DNA of 64,000 nucleotides from an uncultured Campylobacter sp. (GCA_934718785.1 CAKVAF010000009.1:1-64000); one strand, 5' to 3'. Shown: positions 54,371-62,850, numbered from the stretch's first letter. Translations and numbers: made by a program. The notes: a model not told the origin generated them from the sequence alone.

Positions 54371-55398
54371 TGATTAAGCTGAGCGAAGAACAAAAGATGA
54401 TCTATGACGATCTTTCTATGCCAGAAAAGATCGCCATTTTCTTGATCCAGCTTGGAGAAGATGTAACTACAGTTGTTTTCTCTCATATGGAAATTAATAT
54501 CATCACCGAAGTTTCTCGCTATATCGCTATGGCAAAGCAGGTGGATAAATCAGTCGCCACGGCTGTTTTGGAAGAATTTTACACCCTACTTCAAAGCAAT
54601 CAATACATCAAAAGCGGTGGGCTTGAGTATGCTAAAGAAATCCTTTACCGCACTTTTGGTCCTGATATTGCCAATAAAATTTTGGAAAAACTCAGCAAAA
54701 GTATGGAAAACAATCAAAATTTCGCATACTTAGCCCAAATCAAACCACAGCAACTAGCCGACTTCATCACTAAAGAACACCCGCAAACCATTGCGCTCAT
54801 TTTAGCGCATATGGATAGCATACACGCTGCTGAAACGCTTGAGTATTTTAGCGACGAGCTTAGGGCTGAAGTGGTGATAAGAATGGCGAATTTAGGCGAT
54901 ATCTCGCCTTCAGTGATCAAAAGAGTTTCAGCCGTGCTTGAGAGCAAGCTTGAAAGCCTTACTTCTTATAAGGTCGAAGTGGGTGGACCAAGAGCCGTGG
55001 CAGAAGTGCTTAACCGCTTAGGACAAAAGGCTTCTAAATCAACGATTAATTATATCGAGCAAAGCGATGAAAAGCTGGCCGAAACAATCAAAGATCTTAT
55101 GTTTACCTTTGATGATATCGCAAAGCTTGGCACTCAGGCTATTAGAGAAATTCTCAAAGTTGCCGATAAACGCGATTTGATGATAGGGCTTAAGGGTGCA
55201 AGTGAAGGGCTTAAACAAAAATTCCTTTCTAATATGTCAACGCGTGCAAGTGAAGCATTTTTAGAAGAAATGGGCTTTTTAGGCGCGGTGCGCGTTAAAG
55301 ATGTCGAAGAAAGTCAAAGAAAAGTCGTTGAAGTCGTGCAACGTCTAGCTGAACAAGGTCTCGTTCAAACCGGCGAAGCCGATGAAATGATAGAATAG
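54370..55398 (+). CDS. fliG: Flagellar motor switch protein FliG
   Basis: The 342-residue protein shows the FliG order: N domain (MPEKIAIFLIQLGED), middle domain with EHPQTIALILAHM (EHPQR-like) and C domain with the charged torque helix (RASEAFLEEMGFLGAVRVKDVEESQRK). It joins the MS-ring to the C-ring and contacts the stator. Start and fliF stop overlap as TAATG. Confidence 0.97.
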   Translation: MIKLSEEQKMIYDDLSMPEKIAIFLIQLGEDVTTVVFSHMEINIITEVSRYIAMAKQVDKSVATAVLEEFYTLLQSNQYIKSGGLEYAKEILYRTFGPDIANKILEKLSKSMENNQNFAYLAQIKPQQLADFITKEHPQTIALILAHMDSIHAAETLEYFSDELRAEVVIRMANLGDISPSVIKRVSAVLESKLESLTSYKVEVGGPRAVAEVLNRLGQKASKSTINYIEQSDEKLAETIKDLMFTFDDIAKLGTQAIREILKVADKRDLMIGLKGASEGLKQKFLSNMSTRASEAFLEEMGFLGAVRVKDVEESQRKVVEVVQRLAEQGLVQTGEADEMIE

Positions 55399-55406
55399 GC
55401 AAAATC

Positions 55407-56216
55407 ATGGCAAAAAATACAAATGTCATCTCAGGCACCAATGCAAAAGAGCATATCGTAGATAATTATCACTTCAAAGTCATTAGCGAATTTACAAACA
55501 CAGAAACGCACAAAGCAAGCGAAAATGGAAATTCTGCTGATGAAAAAAGCCAAGAAGTGCAAAAAGAAAAAGAAGAAGCCGTGCAAGAAGAGCAAAAACA
55601 AGAATCACAAAACGCTTTCCAAGCAGACTTTATAGAAAATTTACTCAAAAAAACCGATGAAATGTCGGGCAATATCATCAAGCTTCAAATGCAAATCGAA
55701 AGCCAAGAGAGCGAGTTTAACAACCGCTTAAACACCGAGCTTGAAAGCGCTAAAGAAAAATTCACTCAAGAAGGCTATGCTAAAGCAAAGGCTGAATTTG
55801 ACAAAGAAATTGCAGATTTAAAAGATAAATATCTAAAAAGCGTGGCTAAGCTGGATGAAGCCTGCACAAATTTAGACATTTTCATCGCTAAAAATGAAAG
55901 CGAGCTTGCAAGCACTGCCATAGAAATTGCTAAAGATGTCATCAATAAAGAACTTGAAGATAACTCCGCACAAATTGCGCTAAATTTAAGCAAAGAGCTT
56001 TTAAGCGAGCTTAAAAACGCAAACAAAATCGAGCTTCGCGTCAGCCCAACGGATTACGACTTAATCAAAGAAAATCTCAAAGAAATCGCGCATTTAAAGG
56101 TAAGCCTTGATGATGCCATCAGTAAAGGAAGTGTGATTGTGCTCAGTGATGCGGGCAATATCGAGGCAAGTTTGGCTTCAAGGCTGGCTAAAATTCAAAA
56201 AATGGTTATCAAATAA
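55407..56216 (+). CDS. fliH: Flagellar export regulator FliH
   Basis: The 269-residue protein has a Glu/Gln-rich N-terminal region (about 40-75), a coiled coil (about 90-160) and a C-terminal domain shared with type III stator proteins (IAKDVINKELEDNSAQIALNLSKELL and ELRVSPTDYDLIKENL). It controls the FliI ATPase. Its stop overlaps the dxs start. Confidence 0.92.
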   Translation: MAKNTNVISGTNAKEHIVDNYHFKVISEFTNTETHKASENGNSADEKSQEVQKEKEEAVQEEQKQESQNAFQADFIENLLKKTDEMSGNIIKLQMQIESQESEFNNRLNTELESAKEKFTQEGYAKAKAEFDKEIADLKDKYLKSVAKLDEACTNLDIFIAKNESELASTAIEIAKDVINKELEDNSAQIALNLSKELLSELKNANKIELRVSPTDYDLIKENLKEIAHLKVSLDDAISKGSVIVLSDAGNIEASLASRLAKIQKMVIK

Positions 56217-58072
56217 TGCTAGATTTACAAGCTCAAATTTTCTCCCACGAATTCATCTCAAATTTAAGCTTGCAAGAGCTTGAAAGCCTAGCTAAGCATA
56301 TACGCGAAGAAATCATCAAAGTGGTGAGTAAAAACGGCGGACACTTAAGCTCAAATTTAGGCGCAGTCGAGCTTACCATAGCTATGCACATTGTTTTTGA
56401 TAATGAAGAAACACCCTTTATTTTCGATGTTTCTCATCAAAGTTACGCGCATAAAATCCTTACAAATAAAAAAAATTTCAACACGCTCAGGCAGTTTAAA
56501 GGCCTTAGTGGCTATACTAAGCCTAGCGAGGGCGATTATTTTATAGCAGGACATTCAAGCACTTCGATTTCTTTACTTGTGGGCGTTTGCAAAGCCATAA
56601 AGCTTAAAAATGAAGATAAAACCCCTATCGCTCTTATAGGCGATGGGGCAATGAGTGCGGGTATGGTCTATGAAGCACTCAATGAGCTTGGCGATAGGAA
56701 ATATCCTTGCGTGATCTTGCTCAATGACAATGAAATGAGTATCTCTAAGCCCATTGGCGCGATTTCAAAATACCTCTCAGGCGCGATGGCAACGCCTTTT
56801 TATCAAAAATTTAAAAAGCAAGTGGGACACATTTTAGAATACCTGCCCCAAAGTGCTGCTTATATGGCAAAGCGCTTTGAAGAAAGCTTTAAGATGATAA
56901 CTCCGGGCATTTTATTTGAAGAGCTGGGGCTTGAGTATATCGGTGTTATTGACGGGCATAATATCAATGAGCTTAGCACTGCACTCAGGCGCGCAAAGGC
57001 GATGAAAAAGCCTTGTATCATCCATGCGCAAACCACTAAGGGCAAGGGTTATGCGCCCGCTCAGGGCAAAAACGCTTCTTGGCATGGGGTGAGCGCTTTT
57101 GACATTGACACAGGAAAGCCCTTAAAAAAGGCTCATGCTAAAAAAAGCGCCACCGAGCTTTTTACGCAAAATTTACTCGAGCTTGCAAGTCATTATGAAA
57201 ACATCGTCGGCGTAACCGCTGCTATGCCAAGTGGCACGGGGCTTGATAAATTAATAGAAAAATATCCCGAGCGCTTTTTTGATGTCGCCATCGCAGAACA
57301 ACACGCCGTTACCTCAATGGCTGCTATGGCAAAAGAAGGCTTTAAGCCCTATATCGCTATTTATAGCACCTTTTTACAGCGCGCTTACGATCAGGTTACA
57401 CATGATTGTGCGATTATGAACTTAAATGTCGTTTTTGCTATGGATAGGGCGGGCATTGTAGGAGAGGACGGAGAAACACATCAAGGCGCTTTTGATATCA
57501 GCTTTTTGGCTGCCATTCCAAATTTAACGCTTTTAGCCCCACGAGATGAAAAGATGATGAAAGAAATAATGCTTTATGCTTATCATCATCAAGGCTGCAT
57601 TGCTTTTCGCTATCCGCGCGGAAGTTTTTTGCTGGATAATGAATTTAATACCTGTAAAATAGAGCTAGCCAAGGCTCAAAGCTTAATAAAAAATGATAGC
57701 AAAATCGCTTTCATAGGCTACGGACAAGGCGTGGGCAGGGCTTTTTTAGTGCTAAAAGAGCTTGAAAAAGAGGGCTTAAAAGACTATGCGAATTTAATCG
57801 ATTTAATCTTTGCAAAGCCCCTAGATAGCGAGTTTCTAAAGGAACTAGCAAAACGCACAAAAACTTGGTTCATCTTTAGCGATAGTGCTAAAATAGGCGG
57901 CATAGGCTCGATTTTAGCTTCATTTTTGCAAGAAAATGCCCTTAATATAAGCCTTATAAGCTTTGAGTATGAAGATAAATTCATAGAACACGGAGACACA
58001 AACTCGGTAGAAAAAAGCTTAAAATTAGACACGCAAAGCCTTAAAAATAGAGTGCTTGAAGCATTTTGTTAA
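56216..58072 (+). CDS. dxs: 1-deoxy-D-xylulose-5-phosphate synthase
   Basis: The 618-residue thiamine-diphosphate enzyme makes DXP for isoprenoids and, through ThiG, for thiamine. It has GGHLSSNLGAVELT, the ThDP motif GDGAMSAGMVYEALN..NDNEMSI, and the transketolase-type DRAGIVGEDGETHQG. fliFGH-dxs is a conserved Campylobacter arrangement; in C. jejuni perR follows, but here accessory DNA begins right after dxs. Confidence 0.97.
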   Translation: MLDLQAQIFSHEFISNLSLQELESLAKHIREEIIKVVSKNGGHLSSNLGAVELTIAMHIVFDNEETPFIFDVSHQSYAHKILTNKKNFNTLRQFKGLSGYTKPSEGDYFIAGHSSTSISLLVGVCKAIKLKNEDKTPIALIGDGAMSAGMVYEALNELGDRKYPCVILLNDNEMSISKPIGAISKYLSGAMATPFYQKFKKQVGHILEYLPQSAAYMAKRFEESFKMITPGILFEELGLEYIGVIDGHNINELSTALRRAKAMKKPCIIHAQTTKGKGYAPAQGKNASWHGVSAFDIDTGKPLKKAHAKKSATELFTQNLLELASHYENIVGVTAAMPSGTGLDKLIEKYPERFFDVAIAEQHAVTSMAAMAKEGFKPYIAIYSTFLQRAYDQVTHDCAIMNLNVVFAMDRAGIVGEDGETHQGAFDISFLAAIPNLTLLAPRDEKMMKEIMLYAYHHQGCIAFRYPRGSFLLDNEFNTCKIELAKAQSLIKNDSKIAFIGYGQGVGRAFLVLKELEKEGLKDYANLIDLIFAKPLDSEFLKELAKRTKTWFIFSDSAKIGGIGSILASFLQENALNISLISFEYEDKFIEHGDTNSVEKSLKLDTQSLKNRVLEAFC

Positions 58073-58102
58073 AATTTTAATAAGCTAAAATTTGGCGCGT
58101 CC

Positions 58103-58351
58103 TTGCTGAGCTTAATCATGGTATTAGGACTACTACCAAACATTAGAAACAGAGCATTTCATTGGGAAAATCTTTTAAAACTTGTTCCAAATGGGCAAAA
58201 ACTCGTGCCTAGACTTTCAATCAATATAAAAGGCACAATTATCGGTATACACCCACAAAAAATTGAGCTATTTTTAGACTGCATTTTGAATAACATAGAT
58301 AGAAACAAGACTTTACTGAAAAAACTAGATGAAATATTTAAAAAAGATTGA
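58103..58351 (+). pseudogene. Truncated Abi_2/AbiF-like HEPN protein (C-terminal part)
   Basis: From about 58115 the frame encodes LPNIRNRAFHWENL..PRLSINIKGTIIGI..KIELFLDCILNNID. This matches the last 70 residues of the AbiF-like protein at 59541-60183 (LRNRSFHWENL..PRLNYKLKNTIISL..KIEKFLAFLLDRID). It includes the RxxxxH motif (RNRAFH) of HEPN RNases, but the N-terminal two thirds are absent and no ribosome-binding site is seen. A convergent small-RNA-like unit follows, as in the other copy. Confidence 0.75.
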
Positions 58352-58405
58352 AAGGATGGGGGAACACACAGCTCCCCCCCCCCTTGAATTTCGAGTAGCA
58401 TTATA
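58350..58405 (-). ncRNA. Candidate small RNA beside the truncated AbiF copy
   Basis: On the minus strand TATAAT (58400-58405) is followed by CTACTCGAAATTCAA, a run of ten G, AGCTGTGTG and TTCCCCC, then CTTTCAATCTTTTTT. The G run pairs with the C run to make a hairpin with a T-rich tail. Promoter, hairpin and tail together look like a 45-55 nt RNA gene pointing at the 3' end of the toxin-like frame. The second copy at 60171-60233 has the same build. Transcription is inferred, not shown. Confidence 0.5.
58374..58383 (+). repeat. C10 homopolymer (G10 in the candidate RNA)
   Basis: Ten C residues lie inside the hairpin of the candidate small RNA. Such tracts slip readily in Campylobacter, so the RNA stem length could vary between cells. 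Confidence 0.8.
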
Positions 58406-58559
58406 CACTTTTTTACTCACAATGTCAAGTGGAATTCAAAAAAAGTTACCTTTGCCTTTTAGTCTATACAATATGAACTTGAAATCAAACACATACTTTT
58501 AAAATATGAATTTAATATGAAAAAAATATAAATTTAATGTTATTTTAAGATTATTTTGC

Positions 58560-58565
58560 TATAAT
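58560..58565 (+). promoter_or_regulatory. -10 box of the plasmid-type parA module
   Basis: TTTGCTATAATG contains a perfect TATAAT 31 bases before the parA-like ATG. GAAGGAG at 58584-58590 is its ribosome-binding site. Confidence 0.6.
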
Positions 58566-58595
58566 GTCGCCGTTAATTTGTGAGAAGGAGTATTT

Positions 58596-59276
58596 ATGAT
58601 TGTTTCAATCGTCAATGAAAAGGGCGGTAGTGGCAAAACCACACTAGCTGTAAATTTGGCAGCAAGACTTGCAGAGGATGACGATAATGTCTTGCTTATC
58701 GATGCTGACCCACAAAAATCAACTGAAGTCTTTTCAGATATGCGAAGTCAATCAGGTTTAAAGCCTTTGTTTAACAATGTTTCAAGAACGGGCGTGAGCT
58801 TGGGCGATGAGATAGAAAGGATGAGCAAGGCTTTTGATAGTATCATCATCGACACAGGCGGCAGGGATTCAAAAGAAATGCGCAAAGCTATGCTTAAATC
58901 AAACCTTGTCATCATCCCCACTATACCGAGTCAATACGATGTGCCTGTGCTTGAAAGTATGCTTGAAATTTATGATGAATCAAGACAAGTCAATGAAAAA
59001 CTTTTGGCTTTTGTGTTGGTAAACCGTGCTTCTCCAAATCCCTTTTTATTTAAAGAGTTGGAGAATTTGCGTGAATTTATCTCTAGAATAAAGGCTGAAA
59101 AGGATTTGAAAAATGTCGTGCTTTTGAAAAGTAGCCTTTTTGAGCGACAAGCCTACCGCAAAGCCGTTGTGGAGGGCAAGAGTGTGAGCGAGTTTTGTGA
59201 TAAAAACGACAAGGCTTTGCAGGATTTTGAGAATTTTTACAAAGAGCTTTTAAAATCAGTAGAAGAAAGGTTATAA
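58596..59276 (+). CDS. Plasmid-type ParA/MinD-family partition ATPase
   Basis: The 226-residue protein has the deviant Walker A EKGGSGKTT (9-17), IDADPQKST and IIIDTGGRDSKEMR. It is shorter than the chromosomal ParA (261 residues) and resembles ParF/ParA proteins of Campylobacter plasmids that act with a small ribbon-helix-helix partner, which is indeed the next gene. It may stabilise an integrated element or be left from an integrated plasmid. Confidence 0.88.
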   Translation: MIVSIVNEKGGSGKTTLAVNLAARLAEDDDNVLLIDADPQKSTEVFSDMRSQSGLKPLFNNVSRTGVSLGDEIERMSKAFDSIIIDTGGRDSKEMRKAMLKSNLVIIPTIPSQYDVPVLESMLEIYDESRQVNEKLLAFVLVNRASPNPFLFKELENLREFISRIKAEKDLKNVVLLKSSLFERQAYRKAVVEGKSVSEFCDKNDKALQDFENFYKELLKSVEERL

Positions 59277-59286
59277 GGGAGCTAGA

Positions 59287-59541
59287 ATGGGTTTTAGACA
59301 ATTAAGCAAAAAAAGTGAAGTTGTTAAGCAAAACATAAGAAATGAGGATGACTTTGTCAATGCAGCAAGGGGTGAGACTTCCTTGTCAAAGCCTATGGGT
59401 AAAAGGACAGTGCAAATGCAGTTGTATTTTAACGAAAGCGAGGCTGCGGCGTTAAAGGAAGCGGCGGCGAATTTGGGGATGAAGGTTACTCAATATGTGA
59501 GATTTAAGCTATTTAGCGAAAATAAAGTCAAGGCTTTATGA
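59287..59541 (+). CDS. Ribbon-helix-helix partner of the ParA-like protein
   Basis: The 84-residue basic protein has a flexible N-terminal half and a C-terminal ribbon-helix-helix: KRTVQMQLYFNESEAAALKEAA and MKVTQYVRFKLF. Such proteins bind the centromere-like site and repress their own operon (ParG/CopG type). It follows the ATPase by ten bases, with GGGAGC as ribosome-binding site. Its stop overlaps the next ATG. Confidence 0.7.
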   Translation: MGFRQLSKKSEVVKQNIRNEDDFVNAARGETSLSKPMGKRTVQMQLYFNESEAAALKEAAANLGMKVTQYVRFKLFSENKVKAL

Positions 59542-60183
59542 TGGCTCGCTTAAATCAAAATGTCATTAGACTGCTCTCACCAGAAAGATTGCAAGGATAT
59601 GATAACAACATAAGCAAACATAGCCAAAATCACACCCAAAATAGCCTTGCTTGAAATAGTGGTAAGAAACATAGTCGATATTGAGTTAAGCAAGGATTCG
59701 GCGGATTGGATACTTAATAGGACGGAAGAATCGGTTGTTCAGGTCAAAAAATCTATTGACGAGAGAAATAAGGACAAAGAGCTAATAAGCCATCATCAAT
59801 ACATATCACGCTTTTCTTTGGGCAATGTGATGAAAATCATTGAGGAATTGCAGCTTTATCCGTTGTTTTTTCAAATTTCAAATATAAATTTCAAAGACTA
59901 CCATCAAAACAACAGGAATTTTGGCTTTATTGACAATAAAAAGGTTAATTTTAGTAGGATTGATAAGGTTGATATAACACTTCACATTTTTTGGACTTTG
60001 AGAAATAGGAGCTTTCATTGGGAAAATTTAAGAAAAATGAGACGAGCTAAAAATGGCAAGGTATTTCCACGACTAAATTACAAGCTCAAAAATACTATTA
60101 TTTCATTAGATGGGGATAAAATAGAAAAATTTTTGGCTTTTTTGCTGGATCGCATTGATACGGATTTAAGGAAAACGCTCTGA
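59541..60183 (+). pseudogene. AbiF-like (Abi_2) HEPN protein gene, frameshifted near 59645
   Basis: The ATG at 59541 opens 37 codons (LLSPERLQGYDNNISKHSQNH) that stop at 59652-59654. The frame one base on, from a TTG at 59647, continues with LLEIVVRNIVDIELSKDSADWI and runs 178 codons. The joined protein of about 213 residues matches the Abi_2 plan: SPERLxxY at the start, an EIxxRN motif, and RNRSFH (RxxxxH of HEPN RNases) in the last third. It is either inactivated by a one-base change or switched by frameshifting. It follows the RHH gene with a one-base overlap. The 3' part is duplicated at 58103. Confidence 0.7.
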
Positions 60184-60233
60184 TAAACAGAGCGTTTGGA
60201 GACTAGTTCCCCCTCGAAAGTAATGACATTATA
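60171..60233 (-). ncRNA. Candidate small RNA beside the AbiF-like gene
   Basis: On the minus strand an extended -10 box TGGTATAATG (TATAAT at 60228-60233) is followed by TCATTACTTTCGA, a stem-loop GGGGA-ACTAG-TCTCC, and the perfect hairpin AAACGCTCTG-TTTAT-CAGAGCGTTT ending in T-rich DNA (60173-60197), which overlaps the stop of the AbiF-like gene. This gives a 45-50 nt transcript with its own promoter and terminator, converging on the toxin-like gene. RNAs of the abiF motif are known beside Abi_2 genes; identity with that motif must be tested. Confidence 0.55.
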
Positions 60234-60398
60234 CCAAATCAAAACTTAAATATAGCTTAATTTTTGAATAAAAAGCATTTTTGTTGAAATTTTAAACAAA
60301 TTTTTATATAATGCTATGTCAAATTTAATTGACCGATAAATTTTAACAAAAAAAACCTTAAAATTTTCTTAAACTTTAAATTTTATATAAAATAAAAA

Positions 60399-60917
60399 TT
60401 ATTTTTTCTCAATATTGTCCTTTTGAGTAAGTCCTCTCGCTTTACAAAAATGATGAAAATTGTTGTAAGTTCCTAGCTTTCCAAGCATTTTCCATATCGA
60501 TAATAGGCTAATTTCCTTACTTAAATAACTTTTTATGTCCTCAATGTGCTTGTCATACATACTATTAAGGCTTCCAAATGGGCGACCAAGCGTTTTACCC
60601 TTTGCTTTTGCCTTTTCAAGCCCTGCTTTCGTGCGTTGAGATATAAAATCTCTTTCTGTTTCAGCTATATAGGCATAAAAAGAAAGCACAAGCTTTGAAT
60701 AAGAATTTTGAAAATTGCTGAGTTCAGGCTGCCTCAGAAAAACAAAATGAACGCCCTTTTCAGCTAAATCTAATACTAAATTCATTACTTCGAGCATACT
60801 TCTGCCAAGCCTTGAAAGTTCGCATATAATGAGCAAGTCCCCTTTTTGCAATCTATTTTTAAGCTCATTGATTCTACGCTGCTCTTGATTCTTTCGCGAG
60901 CTTTGCTCTACTTCCAT
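60399..60917 (-). pseudogene. Serine recombinase lacking the N-terminal catalytic part
   Basis: The 172-residue frame matches resolvase/invertases from the middle of the catalytic domain (LQKGDLLIICELSRLGRSMLEVM, ERDFISQRTKAGLEKAKAKGKTLGRPFGS) through the C-terminal helix-turn-helix. The first about 50 residues, with the nucleophilic Ser in YxRVS, are absent; an upstream in-frame TGA lies 12 bases before the ATG. The ATG abuts the ATG of the opposite-strand integrase, leaving no room for promoter or ribosome-binding site. It is a fragment, not a working recombinase. Confidence 0.75.
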
Positions 60918-61922
60918 ATGTTTCTTGGCTCAAAAGAAGATATTAAAAAAGCTCAGCGAATGTATTACGAGCTAGAAGATGCTCACACTGAAAGGCAAAT
61001 TCTAAAAAAAGAGGGCTTATTAAAACCTAGAAACGATTCTTCAAGCGAATTTAGCTTTGAGAAAGCTTTTGAAAAGTTCTTGCTCGAAAAATCATTTTTA
61101 AAAAACAACACCCAAAAAGCATATAAGTGGTTTTCGCATTTTATGATGAGATTTTTGAGGCAAAACGATCTTTTTTATCTTGCCGATTTTAAAAGAGAGC
61201 ATTCGATCATTTTTTTGGCGCATTGTAAAAATTCGAATTTGAGCGACAGCACTATTTTGCAATATTGCAATCATCTCAAAATATTTTTAGATTGGGCTGT
61301 ACATTGTGAGCTCATTGATAAAAACCCTTTTATACTGCCAAGATTTAAAATAAATCCAGCTCAACTTGAAGAGATTAAGCCTTTTGGCTTGGATGAAGTT
61401 TTAGAGCTTATCAAACATAGCGAAGGCGAACTTCGTCTTTATTTAATTGTCGCATTTTTTACTGGTGCGAGAACTGGTGAGATTTTAGCTCTGACTTTTG
61501 CTGATTTGGATTTTGAAAATAGATTGATTCATATCAACAAAACTCTCTCGCAAGATGGCGTTCTTGACACGCCTAAAACAATCTCTAGCATCCGTTTTAT
61601 TGATATGCTTGATATTGTTTATAAAGAGCTCATTAAGTTAAATTTTTCCAATCCAAATGCTCGTATTTTTAAATCTGCTCGTTATGTGATTCGCACTGCT
61701 TTTGTCGAGATTCAAAAGAAATTGGGCTTTGAAATTAGGCGATTGTATGATACTAGGCACACTTTTGCTTCTTTTATGTTAAGTCGTGGCGAAGAGCCGA
61801 TGTGGGTGGGTTGTAAAATGCTCGGTCACAAAAATCTCAACGAAACTTACCGCTCTTATGCAAAATTTTTACCTAGCGAACACAAAAAACGAGCGACATT
61901 TTTAGATCGAATAGTCATTTAA
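60918..61922 (+). pseudogene. Tyrosine integrase, N-terminus truncated
   Basis: From 60918 the frame encodes 334 residues: KKAQRMYYELEDAHTE, a core-binding SAM-like domain, and the catalytic domain with GARTGEIL (Arg), LYDTRHTFASFML (Arg, His position Tyr) and LGHKNLNETYRSY (His and nucleophile Tyr). The catalytic part is complete. The N-terminal arm-binding region is cut off at the junction with the resolvase. The frame stays open upstream to 60846 but there it only mirrors the resolvase gene. Without a start signal it is probably not expressed. Confidence 0.75.
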
Positions 61923-61984
61923 TTTGCTTTTATTTAGCCAACCATTTCAATAAATACGCTACAATACGCCTAAAATAAAAAGCC

Positions 61985-62027
61985 GAACTGATTTATAGAC
62001 ATTTATTAATGTCTATAACCCTTTATT
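61985..62027. repeat. Palindrome TAGACATTTATTAATGTCTA
   Basis: TAGACATT and AATGTCTA pair around TATT (about 61996-62015). The core ACATTTATTAATGT (61999-62012) is the same as at 1688-1701. It lies directly after the Rep remnant and could be its terminator or a replication-control site. Confidence 0.45.
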
Positions 62028-62159
62028 TTAAGCAATTCTATTAAAAAACATTTTAAGCTCATTTGCGTTCATATCGTATTTAGCATATACAAATCGGTTA
62101 TTCTGCGTTACTATTGCTTTTTGAATTCTTTTCTTGTTAGTTTTTTTTGTAGTTTGCAT
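62028..62159 (-). pseudogene. N-terminal remnant of a plasmid Rep protein
   Basis: The 43-codon frame reads QKAIVTQNNRFVYAKYDMNANELKMFFNRIA and stops. This resembles the first 45 residues of Rep_3/RepB-type initiators of Campylobacter plasmids (VTQxNxxxxAxYxLNxNELKxF), which normally run to 300 residues or more. AAGGATAACC precedes the ATG. Only the start is left, so the plasmid origin is dead. Confidence 0.55.
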
Positions 62160-62396
62160 TGGTTATCCTTGAAAGTCAAAAGGACAGGGGATTAATCCCC
62201 TGCGGTCTTGCTATAAATATATTTTCACTTTAAGCTTAAAAAACCTAAAATTTAGATATACTTTCACAAGACGCTTACTATGTTTTTTTATAGTGTGTCC
62301 TTTTGATCATTTGCTCCTATCTCTAGGAGCAAATAATTGTATCGCAAATTTTATAAAAAAGACAATATTTATAAATATTTTGTCTGTTTTAAATTC
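62160..62396. other. Plasmid-like control region with hairpins
   Basis: The DNA upstream of the Rep remnant has AGGGGATTAATCCCCT (about 62184-62199) and GCTCCTATCTCTAGGAGC (about 62314-62331, flanked by TTT and AAA), both perfect palindromes, and repeated AAAAGGACA words in both directions. These suit a replication-control or transcription-stop region of a former plasmid. No gene is seen. Confidence 0.4.
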
Positions 62397-62715
62397 CTAA
62401 ACCAAACCCTTTTTTAATATTATCACTTTCTTTAACTTTGGCTGTTCCTGTTCTATTTTTTGACTTGTTTTTAAAACTTGTTTTGATCTCATCAAAATTC
62501 TTTCTCTAAGTCCGTTAATTCTTTCCTTAATGAAAAATCTAACTCCGTCAATTTGTTTTGCAAATTTAGTTCCAAAGCTTCTAACTTGCTCTTCAAAATT
62601 TGTAAATCTTTGTCCCTATTGTTTTCTATATTCTTCTCTATTAATTCTAATTCCTTGTATTTGTTCCCACTCATCTTGTGAAAGTCTTAATCTTTTAATT
62701 AAAGTTTTAATGCTT
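62397..62715 (-). pseudogene. Remnant of a mobilization-type DNA-binding protein
   Basis: Reading the minus strand from about 62715 gives KTLIKRLRLSQDEWEQIQGIRINREEYRKQ, a TAG stop, then GQRFTNFEEQVRSFGTKFAKQID and a basic helical tail to the stop at 62399-62397. The start resembles ribbon-helix-helix MobC/relaxosome proteins (RLRLSxDEW). No start codon is left. An out-of-frame coiled-coil ORF (62492-62674) lies within it; I take the in-frame homology as the real signal. Confidence 0.45.
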
Positions 62716-62779
62716 ATCTAAAATTACAAAGGGAAGATAAGCATAGCTTTTAAAAACAACTTCAAAGGTTTTTAAAAGT

Positions 62780-62850
62780 CAGGGGTATTAGGGGAAATCC
62801 CTAACGAGTTTCTTTGAGTAGTAGAATGCCTTAGCATTCGTAATACGAAA
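62780..62850. other. Three short hairpins, possible oriT remnant
   Basis: TTAGGG/CCCTAA (62788-62804), GAATGC/GCATTC (62824-62839) and CGTAATACG (62839-62847) lie close together, next to the mobilization-gene remnant. Transfer origins often carry such short inverted repeats beside mob genes. No nic site can be named. The remaining DNA from 62716 to 63073 shows no gene. Confidence 0.25.

Noticed and set aside
60846-60917. Upstream extension of the integrase frame from 60846
   Set aside because: It lies antisense to conserved resolvase sequence and has no integrase-like residues; the frame is open only by chance.
62492-62674. 60-residue minus-strand coiled-coil frame
   Set aside because: Another frame of the same strand reads a ribbon-helix-helix-like mobilization sequence with one stop; I judge this frame a shadow, though its coiled-coil look leaves some doubt.
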